Assembly: GCA_020216985.1 (NCBI GenBank)
Contig: JAIWOH010000206.1
Span: forward strand, 1 to 10,000
DNA: 10,000 nt
Reading direction: 5' to 3'
Source: Nitrospira sp.
GTDB lineage: Bacteria > Nitrospirota > Nitrospiria > Nitrospirales > Nitrospiraceae
The notes beneath the pieces were generated by a model. The model did not search any database. It was not told the origin of the DNA and was given only the letters and a program-made list of their open reading frames with translations. Positions 1-6,356 of this stretch are shown here, in pieces. Numbering within the stretch: the first letter of the stretch is position 1; every line of letters begins with the position of its first letter. A program made the position numbers and the translations under genes.

Positions 1-153
1 AAAGGCGCTGGTCCCGCCCCCATAGGAAACAGTCCCCCCATAGCCTAAATTAAACACAATCGGCAAGGCCCAGGCCGGCGCCTGTAAGAGCAGAATGCTC
101 ACCGCTCCTACAATGGCACCGAAAACCATTCCCCTTTTTCCTGTTGTCTTCAT
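1..153 (-). CDS. Secreted glycine-rich protein, N-terminal part only
   Basis: This is the first 51 codons of a leftward gene that continues past the window edge. The ATG at 151-153 is preceded by a strong ribosome binding site (GAGGGGAG on the minus strand). The N-terminus is a textbook Sec signal peptide: a basic n-region (MKTTGKRG), a hydrophobic core from about residue 9 to 24, and an A-W-A cleavage site near residues 27-29, giving a mature protein that begins LPIVFNLGYGG. The mature start is rich in glycine and beta-prone residues. The protein is therefore probably exported to the periplasm, outer membrane or surface. The family is not recognised. A PEP-CTERM-sorted or outer-membrane beta-rich protein is possible, but the C-terminus that would show this lies outside the window. 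The reading frame and signal peptide are clear; the function is unknown. Confidence 0.75.
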   Translation of the reverse strand, partial: MKTTGKRGMVFGAIVGAVSILLLQAPAWALPIVFNLGYGGTVSYGGGTSAF

Positions 154-398
154 GATTTGCTCCCCTCTTATGCCCTAATCAGCCGTCTTCTTTACATACT
201 AAGCCCAAGCAAATTTCATGCTTTTCCCATATTATCGTCTAACTTATTGATCAGTTTTATGATTTTATGAAATTTCTCCTGTAACAGGTTTCTCTGACTG
301 TAAATCTTTCTTACAGCTCCAGCTTGATCTGTTATCAATAGAAATATTTTTTTATTTATTTTCAGTGAGATATGACAAGTGATCTGGGTAAAATTTTT
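154..398. other. AT-rich intergenic region upstream of the secreted protein gene
   Basis: This stretch is much richer in A and T than the rest of the window and has no convincing gene. It lies upstream of the leftward secreted-protein gene, so it should contain that gene's promoter and control sites. I could not pick a -35/-10 pair with good spacing. It holds several short perfect dyads (listed separately) and long A/T runs near 345-362. Confidence 0.6.
278..338. repeat. Cluster of three short perfect inverted repeats
   Basis: Three perfect dyads lie within 61 bp. They are CCTGT-A-ACAGG at 278-288, CTGTAA-N7-TTACAG at 298-316, and TTGAT-N5-ATCAA at 324-338. The first two share the half-site CTGTAA/TTACAG, and their centres are 24 bp apart. 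A TGATCA palindrome lies nearby at 248-253. They sit about 125-185 bp upstream of the start codon of the leftward secreted-protein gene, where operators or an upstream activator site could be. Short dyads are common by chance in AT-rich DNA, so a regulatory role is only an inference. Confidence 0.35.
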
Positions 399-509
399 TT
401 ACACGATTTCCTTCAGTTTTAACACCTGTTCATGGTCCTTACATCTTTTTAGCTCTTTTTCATCGAACAAGGCCAAGCCAATATATTTCTTACCCTTATT
501 AGCTTCCAT
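399..509 (-). CDS. Doubtful small ORF, 36 codons
   Basis: A minus-strand ATG at 507-509 opens 36 codons ending in TAA at 399-401, just downstream of the NlpC/P60 gene stop. The predicted peptide is rich in Lys and Glu and begins MEANKGKKYIGLALF, which looks more protein-like than most chance ORFs. The sequence before the ATG (AAGAGATCA) is at best a weak ribosome binding site. The stop codon lies in a small AT-rich dyad at 388-402 (GTAAAA-TTT-TTTTAC on the plus strand). AT-rich DNA favours Lys-rich readings on one strand, so chance is quite possible. It could also be a small protein or the tail of a decayed gene. No family is recognised. Confidence 0.2.
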   Translation of the reverse strand: MEANKGKKYIGLALFDEKELKRCKDHEQVLKLKEIV

Positions 510-538
510 TGATCTCTTGCTGGGTCAAAATAAAAGAA

Positions 539-1270
539 TTACCGGAGCAACGTTCCAAAGGCGGCGAAGAGTTGCCCGGTTAAGTACCGAGTGGTCGGAT
601 GGTCACCAGCCCCCTTTCGTCGCAGATAATCATTGAGAATCCGGCCGTTTCCGGCCTTATGTGTATCGGGCCGTTGAAGATTCATCCGGTACCGTTCAAC
701 CCCTGACGACACCCAACTCACAAATGTCACGGTGCCGTCACGTTCCACCTGCTCCACTACTCCCACATGGGTGAGCGGATCATTCGGCAAACCGTCGCCG
801 TTAAAATCCCACGTATTATGAAAAAAGACTACGTCTCCCGGGCGGACGGTCGGCCCGTAATGAATGCTTCCATGTTGCATCACGTGGGTATAGATACGTC
901 CCACGCCGTTTCCGCCATCCAGATCACCCAACCCACTGTACAAGTCGATCTGTTGGATCGCATAGACAGCCCGAACGAGGCCCGAACAGTCCGATGAATA
1001 GGCTCGGCCGTTGAGACGAATCGATGATCGCCCTAATAACCCCGTCGCCGTTCGCACCAAGGCCGTTTGCTTCGGTGTTCCTCTGGCCATCACGCAACAG
1101 TCTCCTCCCCTCGTCCCGGTGGTGAGCCCCACGCGATCCTGTTCACTTTGAGCAAGTTGACGGTCTATTGCTGCGCATCCTATGAAGAGAACGGCAACCG
1201 GCACCGTAAGAAAGGGACAGAATAGGGAGCCCAGCGTCTTGCCGACAATGATGAACCTGTGCTTCCTCAT
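539..1270 (-). CDS. NlpC/P60-like lipoprotein, putative cell-wall peptidase
   Basis: Leftward gene of 243 codons, likely a periplasmic or outer-membrane lipoprotein that acts on peptidoglycan peptides. The start at 1268-1270 is the second of two tandem ATGs preceded by GGAGGA. The open frame extends to 1339, but that would overlap the end of fumC and lacks a ribosome binding site. The N-terminus is a signal peptide ending in a lipobox-like F-I-G-C (Cys32), followed by an NlpC/P60 fold. The catalytic Cys95 lies in YSSDCSGLVRAVY, a GDVVFFHN strand follows near residues 145-152, and the catalytic His168 lies in DPLTHVGVVE. The insertion FNGDGLPNDP before that His resembles proteins of this type in other diderms. 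NlpC/P60 enzymes usually place a His in the next strand (FVHA in E. coli Spr); here the segment reads TFVSW with Ser185, so activity is uncertain. It lies about 55 bp after fumC, perhaps co-transcribed. Confidence 0.8.
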   Translation of the reverse strand: MRKHRFIIVGKTLGSLFCPFLTVPVAVLFIGCAAIDRQLAQSEQDRVGLTTGTRGGDCCVMARGTPKQTALVRTATGLLGRSSIRLNGRAYSSDCSGLVRAVYAIQQIDLYSGLGDLDGGNGVGRIYTHVMQHGSIHYGPTVRPGDVVFFHNTWDFNGDGLPNDPLTHVGVVEQVERDGTVTFVSWVSSGVERYRMNLQRPDTHKAGNGRILNDYLRRKGAGDHPTTRYLTGQLFAAFGTLLR

Positions 1271-1325
1271 CATTCCTCCGTCAGGTCTGAGGAGAGATGG
1301 GCTCGAAAGCCGGGATCCTGGTAGG

Positions 1326-2765
1326 CTAGCCCCCGGCACTGCCGACCGGTCCGCCCGGCTCGGTCATGCGCCAGGGATCGAGCAGCTCGGCGAGGCGAGC
1401 CTCCGGCAGCACCTGTTGCTCCATGGCCACTTCTCTGACCGTTCGTCCGGATTTGTAGGCCTCTTTCGCCAATGTGGCCGCCGCTTCATAGCCGATTTCC
1501 GGCGCCAGGGCCGTACACATGGCCAGACTCTGTTCGATCAAACTTCGGCACCGCTCTTCATTCGCCTTAATCCCCTCGACACATTTCGCGGCAAAATTGT
1601 TGGAAACGGTTGCCAACAACTCGATGGATTGCAGCAGATTATATGCCATGACAGGGAGCATGACGATCAATTCAAAATTAGCGGCCTGTCCTCCCACCGT
1701 AATTGTCACGTCATTGCCGATCACCTGGGCACAAACCATGGTGACGGATTCGGCAATCACGGGATTAACCTTTCCCGGCATGATGGAAGAGCCGGGCTGG
1801 GTTTCAGGCAAAAAGATCTCCCCGATCCCGCAGCGCGGGCCGGACCCAAGCCAGCGAATATCATTGGCGATCTTCATGAGACTCACGGCCATCGTCCGCA
1901 AGGCCCCGCTGGCTTCGACCAGCGAATCCTGTGCCGACTGTGCTTCAAAATGATTCGCCGCCTCTCGGAACGTACAGCCGGTCTCCTTCGAAATGATCGC
2001 CAAAACTTTTGCTGGAAACTCCGGGTGACAGTTCAGCCCCGTGCCGACGGCGGTCCCTCCGAGAGCAACCTCGGCCAGCGCCGCTTGCGCCCGCTTCACC
2101 CGTTCGATCCCCAGCTCGATCTGGCGGGCATAGCCGCTGAATTCCTGCCCCAACCGCACCGGAGTGGCGTCCTGAAGATGCGTGCGACCGATCTTGACGA
2201 TCCCGTCGAACTCTTTGGCCTTACCATCGAGCGCCTTGTGCAAGCGACTCAAAGCCGGCAAAAGATGTCGGTGGATCGTCTCCGACGCGGCGATATGGAT
2301 AGCGGTCGGAATCACGTCGTTGCTCGACTGACCGAGATTCACATGATCGTTGGGATGCACCAGTTTGCTGCCGCGAGCGCCGCCCAGCAACTCGGTGGCC
2401 CGGTTGGAAATCACTTCGTTTGTGTTCATGTTGGTGGAAGTGCCGGAGCCGGTCTGAAAAATATCCACTGGGAATTCGCCGTCCAGCTTCCCCTCCACCA
2501 CTTCGCCGGCCGCTTGATAAATGGCGTCCGCGATCGTTTTGTCGAGGAGACCCAGCGAATGGTTCACCGTCGCCGCCGCCCGCTTGATCAACCCCATCGC
2601 CCGAATCATCGAACGGGGCATCCGTAGAGAGCTGATGGGAAAGTTCTCGATCGCGCGCGCCGTTTGCACGCCGTAGTAGGCGTCGGCCGGTACGGCCAAT
2701 TCGCCCATCGTATCCCGCTCGATCCTTACGGCACCCGTTTGCTCGACAGATCCCCTGTTCTTCAT
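1326..2765 (-). CDS. fumC: Class II fumarate hydratase (fumarase C)
   Basis: A 479-residue cytoplasmic enzyme that interconverts fumarate and L-malate in the oxidative or reductive TCA cycle. The start at 2765 is chosen because AAGGAG lies 8 nt upstream and the protein then begins just before the conserved IERDTMGE and PADAYYGVQT segments. The open frame runs 30 codons further, without support. Superfamily motifs are intact: TGSGTSTNMN (about 105-114), SSNDVIPT (147-154), GRTHLQDATP (193-202, with the catalytic His196), and the signature GSSIMPGKVNP (325-335) with its catalytic-loop serines. The GNDVTITVGGQAANFEL stretch and the C-terminal domain favour fumarase over aspartase, although PVIAE after the signature is shared with some aspartases and other fumarases. 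Length is normal (about 460-480). It lies 127 bp after the rRNA methyltransferase on the same strand. Confidence 0.95.
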   Translation of the reverse strand: MKNRGSVEQTGAVRIERDTMGELAVPADAYYGVQTARAIENFPISSLRMPRSMIRAMGLIKRAAATVNHSLGLLDKTIADAIYQAAGEVVEGKLDGEFPVDIFQTGSGTSTNMNTNEVISNRATELLGGARGSKLVHPNDHVNLGQSSNDVIPTAIHIAASETIHRHLLPALSRLHKALDGKAKEFDGIVKIGRTHLQDATPVRLGQEFSGYARQIELGIERVKRAQAALAEVALGGTAVGTGLNCHPEFPAKVLAIISKETGCTFREAANHFEAQSAQDSLVEASGALRTMAVSLMKIANDIRWLGSGPRCGIGEIFLPETQPGSSIMPGKVNPVIAESVTMVCAQVIGNDVTITVGGQAANFELIVMLPVMAYNLLQSIELLATVSNNFAAKCVEGIKANEERCRSLIEQSLAMCTALAPEIGYEAAATLAKEAYKSGRTVREVAMEQQVLPEARLAELLDPWRMTEPGGPVGSAGG

Positions 2766-2812
2766 GCTTGACGCTCCTTCATCACCATTTTCTTGCCTTG
2801 CTTCAATGTTTT

Positions 2813-2827
2813 CGCCCGCTGCGGGCG
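2813..2827. repeat. GC-rich perfect inverted repeat in the fumC leader
   Basis: CGCCCGC-T-GCGGGCG is a perfect 7-bp dyad with a one-base centre, 48-62 bases upstream of the fumC ATG. As RNA it would fold with a slightly shorter stem and a loop of about five bases. On the minus strand it is followed by AAAA, not T, so it is not an intrinsic terminator for the upstream gene. It could be a 5' leader stem-loop or a protein site. Confidence 0.4.
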
Positions 2828-2829
2828 CC

Positions 2830-2859
2830 ATCATAAACTTGGACTTCGCCCACACACAA
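2830..2859 (-). promoter_or_regulatory. Possible fumC promoter
   Basis: On the minus strand TTGTGT (2854-2859) and TATGAT (2830-2835) are separated by 18 bp, resembling a sigma-70 promoter with a weak -35 (3 of 6) and a good -10 (5 of 6). Transcription would start near 2823, inside the dyad at 2813-2827 and about 58 bases upstream of the fumC ATG. This is pattern matching only. Confidence 0.3.
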
Positions 2860-2892
2860 GAGTGAAGCCCTCCACGACCCGCGGATTCCGAG

Positions 2893-4086
2893 CTAAAAGA
2901 CCTGCGCGATGAAACACTTGAGATACCGTGTCTCGGGCATACTGGCGAGAACCGGATGATCAGACCCCTGGCCGCGGCTTTCGATAAGTCGTATCTGCCG
3001 CCCGACGTCTCTCGCCGCCGATCGAACCGCCCCCCAGAGCGCTTCCTCCGAGACCGGTTGCGAACAGGAGCTGGTGATCAAGAATCCTTCCGGTTTGAGC
3101 AGCTTGATTCCCAAGAGATTGACGTCTTTGTAGCCGGCCAGTGCGCGGGGAATCGCTTCTTTGCTCCTGGCAAAGGCCGGGGGATCGAGCATCACCAGAT
3201 CGTAACGACGGTCGGCCTTGACGAGGTTGCGCATTTCCTCGAAAGCATCCACCTTTCGATAGAGACATCGTGACTCCATCCGATTCATGACCGCGTGCCG
3301 GCGTGCCGAGACCAATGCTTCCTCGCCGACGTCGAGTCCTTCCACCGAACGCGCTCCGGCCAACGCCGCATGGATGCCGAACGCGCCGGTATGGCAGAAC
3401 ACGTCCAAAACCTCTCCGCCCTCGGCGAGCTTCGCCGCCGCCAGCCGATTCTCACGCTGATCGCAAAACCATCCGGTTTTCTGGCCTCGCTCGATATCGA
3501 CGAAAAATCGCGCCTGCCCTTCTTTGATTTCGACTTCCGTCGGCTCTCCGCCGCGGAGAAACTTTCGTTCGAGAGGCAATCCTTCCAGCCTCCGGCTTTT
3601 CGCATCGTTCCTGAGATAGACGGCCGACACACCCGTCGCCTGCATCAGGATGTCCGCCAGCATGTCTTTACGAAGGTCCATCCCATAGGACAACGTTTGC
3701 ATCACCAGAACGTGATCGTAGCGATCCACGATCAAGCCCGGCAGTCGGTCCCCTTCCCCGTAAATCAGCCGATACGCGTTCGTTCCGTTGACGACCCGTT
3801 GCCGCAGACGAATCGCCTGGTCGATCCTGTTTCTCCAGAAGGCCTCGTCGATACGCTCATCCTCGAACGTCAACAGACGGACCATGATCTTCGAGGCGGG
3901 ATTGAAAAAGCCGATTCCGTGTCGACGACCGTCCGGCCGGAAGACTTCGACCAGGTCGCCGGGAACCGCTTGCCCCTTGATGTGACCGACGTGGCCCGCA
4001 TAGACCCAAAGATGGCCGGGCTCGTGCCTAGCCCATTGCCGATTGAGCGTTATCCGAGCCGTCACCGCGTCGGAGCCGATGGCCAT
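2893..4086 (-). CDS. Class I SAM-dependent rRNA methyltransferase, RlmI family
   Basis: A 397-residue cytoplasmic enzyme that resembles RlmI, which makes 5-methylcytosine in 23S rRNA; length is almost the same as the E. coli enzyme. An N-terminal PUA RNA-binding domain (about 8-75, with HLWVYAGHV) is followed by a linking domain containing YGEGDRLPGLIVDRY (109-123). The Rossmann methyltransferase domain starts with TGWFCDQRENR (204-214), then the SAM-binding motif VLDVFCHTGAFGIHAALAGA (226-245), DPPAFARSK (301-309), and SSCS (339-342). Cys341 there is the likely nucleophile by analogy with m5C methyltransferases. The start ATG at 4084-4086 follows an in-frame TGA three bases upstream, so no longer form exists; its ribosome binding site (AGGG, 11 nt away) is weak. 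It is divergent from the decarboxylase gene. The family call is firm; the exact target base is inferred, so no gene symbol is given. Confidence 0.9.
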   Translation of the reverse strand: MAIGSDAVTARITLNRQWARHEPGHLWVYAGHVGHIKGQAVPGDLVEVFRPDGRRHGIGFFNPASKIMVRLLTFEDERIDEAFWRNRIDQAIRLRQRVVNGTNAYRLIYGEGDRLPGLIVDRYDHVLVMQTLSYGMDLRKDMLADILMQATGVSAVYLRNDAKSRRLEGLPLERKFLRGGEPTEVEIKEGQARFFVDIERGQKTGWFCDQRENRLAAAKLAEGGEVLDVFCHTGAFGIHAALAGARSVEGLDVGEEALVSARRHAVMNRMESRCLYRKVDAFEEMRNLVKADRRYDLVMLDPPAFARSKEAIPRALAGYKDVNLLGIKLLKPEGFLITSSCSQPVSEEALWGAVRSAARDVGRQIRLIESRGQGSDHPVLASMPETRYLKCFIAQVF

Positions 4087-4226
4087 GGGTCACTTATCCC
4101 TGTCCGGGCAAAAAAGATCAAGAGGCTTTGCGCTTTCATAAAATACGAGCATGGATACGGGCATGGCTTGACGGACAACCGAGGGTATGGTTTTCTGAGA
4201 CCGATCGGAGAACAAGGAGCACGCAG
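4087..4226. promoter_or_regulatory. Divergent intergenic region, rRNA methyltransferase / keto acid decarboxylase
   Basis: A 140-bp spacer between oppositely directed genes, so it should hold both promoters. A locally AT-rich stretch lies at about 4110-4146. On the minus strand TTGATC and GATAAG sit 17 bp apart (each 4 of 6 matches) very close to the methyltransferase ATG, which would give a nearly leaderless transcript. On the plus strand TTGACG (4168-4173) has no well-spaced -10. AAGGAG at 4214-4219 is the ribosome binding site that fixes the decarboxylase start at 4227. No operator was recognised. Confidence 0.45.
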
Positions 4227-5882
4227 ATGAACGACAAGGTGACGATCGGTTCCGCGGTGTTGGATCGGCTGCATCGGCTCGGCGTCCGCCATATTTTCGG
4301 CATCCCCGGGGACTACGTTCTCTCGCTGTTTCAGCTCATCGAAGCGTCCCCCATCAAACACGTCGCCACGACCCGAGAGGACTGCGCCGGTTTTGCGGCC
4401 GACGCCTACGCCCGCATCAACGGCATCGGCGCCGTCTGCGTCACCTATTGCGTCGGCGGACTCAACACTGTCAACGCCATCGCCTGCGCCTATGCCGAAC
4501 GGTCGCCGGTGGTCTTGCTAACCGGCTCGCCGGGTCTTTCGGAGCGGACGCGCACTCCCTATCTTCATCATATGGTCCGTGATTTCTCCACGCAGCGCGA
4601 GGTATTCGAACGGATGACGGTGGCCGCCGTAACACTCGATGATCCGCTGACCGCGGAACGGGAGATGGATCGGGCGTTCGCCGCGCTCCTCCGCTATCGC
4701 CGCCCCATCTACCTGGAGATTCCCCGCGACATGGTCCACACTCTCCTACCCGATACGGTGAAACCGATCTGTATCGAGGATGAGCCAAGCGATCCGGCCG
4801 CTTTGGAAGAAGCCGTCGCGGAAGTACGGTCCATGTTGGCCCTGGCCAAGAAACCGGCCATGTTAGTGGGGGCAGAGGTCGGCCGATTCGGCTTGCAAGA
4901 CGATCTTGCCAAACTGGTCGAGCGGATGAACGTTCCGATCGCGTCAACCCTCTTGGGGAAATCCATCATTCGGGAAGACCATCCCCTCTACGTCGGTGTC
5001 TATGGAGGGCTCATCGGACGGGAGGAAGTCCAGCAATTTATCAACGAGTCCGACTGCCTTCTGATTCTCGGTTCGATTCTTTCCGACGTCGAAGACCTCG
5101 ACGTGCGCTCGCCGCTGCTTTCGGAAGGGCGGACCATCCACGCCACGGCCGACCGGGTTGCCATCAAACATCATCGGTTCGACTCCATCAAGTTCCAGGA
5201 TTTCGTGCGAGCCCTTGTGCAGGCTCCTCTTCCGGTCTTCCCTCTTCGGAAACCGCCGTCCCACGTCATTACCCCGCAGGCTCCCCCCTCTCCCGATTCG
5301 CCGATCACCTTGAACGGCCTATTTCGACACCTCGACACCGTCTTGACGGACAAGATCGTCGTCATCGCCGACGTGGGCGAATCGCTGTTCGCCGCGGCTG
5401 ACCTGCACGTGCGTCATCGCTTCGAGTTTCTCTCTCCTGCCTATTACACCTCGATGGGATTCGCCGTGCCGGCGGCCCTCGGCGCCTCGTTCGCCGATCC
5501 GGCGCTCCGTCCCCTTGTGCTGGTGGGAGACGGGGCGTTCCAAATGACGGGAACGGAGCTGGCCAGTTGCGTCCGATACGGGTTGGCCCCCATCGTCGTC
5601 GTCCTGAACAACCGCGGCTATTCGACGGAGCGGGAAATCCTGGAAGGGCCGTTCAACGACCTGCATGAATGGCGCTACGACAAGATCTTCGAACTGATTG
5701 GAAGCGGCATGGGATCCCGCGTCGAGACGCAACGAGAGTTTGAAGAACGTCTGGCTTCGGCCTTTGCGGACCGGAGCCGCCCGCACCTGCTGAACGTGCT
5801 GCTCAGCCCGGATGACCGTTCACCCGGCATGGTGCGGCTCGCCCGCCGTCTCGGCAAAAAACTTTCGACGGACAAACCCTGA
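4227..5882 (+). CDS. Thiamine diphosphate-dependent 2-keto acid decarboxylase (pyruvate/indolepyruvate decarboxylase family)
   Basis: A 551-residue cytoplasmic enzyme expected to remove CO2 from a 2-keto acid, giving an aldehyde. The start at 4227 has AAGGAG 7 nt upstream; the frame opens earlier, at 4128, without support. The three domains usual for this family fit the length. Catalytic positions of true decarboxylases are all visible: Asp29 in GIPGDYVL, the cofactor-activating Glu51 in TTREDCAGFAADAYAR, the His114-His115 pair in YLHHMVRDF, and Glu468 in NNRGYSTERE. The thiamine diphosphate/Mg motif runs from GDGAFQMTG (434-442) to NN (461-462). The His pair and Glu468 argue against acetolactate synthase or an oxidase. 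The substrate cannot be told: pyruvate, indolepyruvate, phenylpyruvate and branched-chain keto acids are all possible. The gene stands alone on the plus strand, with no obvious alcohol or aldehyde dehydrogenase beside it. Confidence 0.88.
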   Translation: MNDKVTIGSAVLDRLHRLGVRHIFGIPGDYVLSLFQLIEASPIKHVATTREDCAGFAADAYARINGIGAVCVTYCVGGLNTVNAIACAYAERSPVVLLTGSPGLSERTRTPYLHHMVRDFSTQREVFERMTVAAVTLDDPLTAEREMDRAFAALLRYRRPIYLEIPRDMVHTLLPDTVKPICIEDEPSDPAALEEAVAEVRSMLALAKKPAMLVGAEVGRFGLQDDLAKLVERMNVPIASTLLGKSIIREDHPLYVGVYGGLIGREEVQQFINESDCLLILGSILSDVEDLDVRSPLLSEGRTIHATADRVAIKHHRFDSIKFQDFVRALVQAPLPVFPLRKPPSHVITPQAPPSPDSPITLNGLFRHLDTVLTDKIVVIADVGESLFAAADLHVRHRFEFLSPAYYTSMGFAVPAALGASFADPALRPLVLVGDGAFQMTGTELASCVRYGLAPIVVVLNNRGYSTEREILEGPFNDLHEWRYDKIFELIGSGMGSRVETQREFEERLASAFADRSRPHLLNVLLSPDDRSPGMVRLARRLGKKLSTDKP

Positions 5883-5908
5883 CCGTCATGACTCTCGGAC
5901 GGCAGCCG

Positions 5909-6352
5909 TCAATCTTCTTCCGGATTGATGATGTGCAGCCCCGCCGTCTTTGAGGCGACCAGCAACTGGGCGTCGGCGCTCACCACGGTCAATCGGAGCG
6001 GCTTCAGTTCCAACGCCAGCGCCAGATGCATCACCTGCGGCGAGCGCAAAAACGGATATTCCAAAGCCAACTCCTTGGTCGAGAGATACGTCGCGACGGT
6101 CGGGATGATGAAATGAAACAACCCCTGTTTCGACTCGATCTCAAACTTGTAGAGCACCGAATAGCAATCGTCCCTGGTGATTTTTCCTTCCTGAGCGCGC
6201 GTGGTCATGGCGGTGTAGAAATCCGTCACGGACCAAGGCGGAAGAACGGCGACCTTTCCCCGCTTGACCAGCAGTTTATTGACGATCCTGGTCCCCCGTT
6301 CCATGCTGTATCGTTTCACAAGCGCTGTCGAGTCGAAGTAATAGTACGGCAT
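5909..6352 (-). CDS. PIN-domain protein, VapC-like, with altered active site
   Basis: A 147-residue PIN-fold protein, the length of VapC toxin ribonucleases. The first strand and acidic residue are classic (YYFDSTALVKRY, Asp7). Asp44 in WSVTDFYTAM fills the second acidic place, and Asp127 in VVSADAQLL the fourth. The helix that normally reads like L-R-x-x-D-A-x-H-L-A here reads LRSPQVMHLALAL, so Gln106 replaces the usual third Asp. Metal binding may be weakened, or the protein may be a non-nuclease or a specialised member. The ATG at 6350-6352 has GGGGAGGG 9 nt upstream, lying across the end of the preceding small gene. That gene stops only 4 bp away, as in antitoxin-toxin pairs. Its 3' end faces the decarboxylase gene, 26 bp away. 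The fold is confident; toxin function is an inference. Confidence 0.8.
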   Translation of the reverse strand: MPYYYFDSTALVKRYSMERGTRIVNKLLVKRGKVAVLPPWSVTDFYTAMTTRAQEGKITRDDCYSVLYKFEIESKQGLFHFIIPTVATYLSTKELALEYPFLRSPQVMHLALALELKPLRLTVVSADAQLLVASKTAGLHIINPEED

Positions 6353-6356
6353 CCGC

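Noticed and set aside
388..402. GTAAAA-TTT-TTTTAC dyad as an intrinsic terminator
   Set aside because: The stem is entirely weak A-T pairs apart from one G-C pair, and no T run follows on the minus strand.
379..636. Plus-strand 85-codon frame with GTG start
   Set aside because: Its second half is antisense to the NlpC/P60 gene, its first half is a Phe/Ser-rich reading of AT-rich DNA, and no ribosome binding site was seen.
1271..1339. Longer N-terminus for the NlpC/P60 lipoprotein
   Set aside because: It would put about 22 residues before the signal peptide and overlap the end of fumC, whereas GGAGGA directly precedes the tandem ATGs at 1268-1273.
1182..2627. Long plus-strand open frame (481 codons) opposite fumC
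   Set aside because: It lies antisense to a well-supported fumC. Its translation is rich in Arg, His, Pro and Gly without any family motif, as expected for the opposite strand of GC-rich coding DNA.
2766..2855. 30-residue N-terminal extension of fumarase
   Set aside because: AAGGAG is correctly placed for the ATG at 2765, and the extension has no similarity to the usual fumarase N-terminus.
3295..4230. Plus-strand open frame opposite the rRNA methyltransferase
   Set aside because: It is antisense to a gene with clear methyltransferase motifs and has no recognisable domain or ribosome binding site.
5883..5910. Hairpin GACGG-CAG-CCGTC between convergent genes, as a shared terminator
   Set aside because: The stem is only 5 bp, there is no T tract on either side, and it overlaps the stop of the PIN gene. 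A competing equally weak stem exists (CCGTC at 5883-5887 with GACGG).
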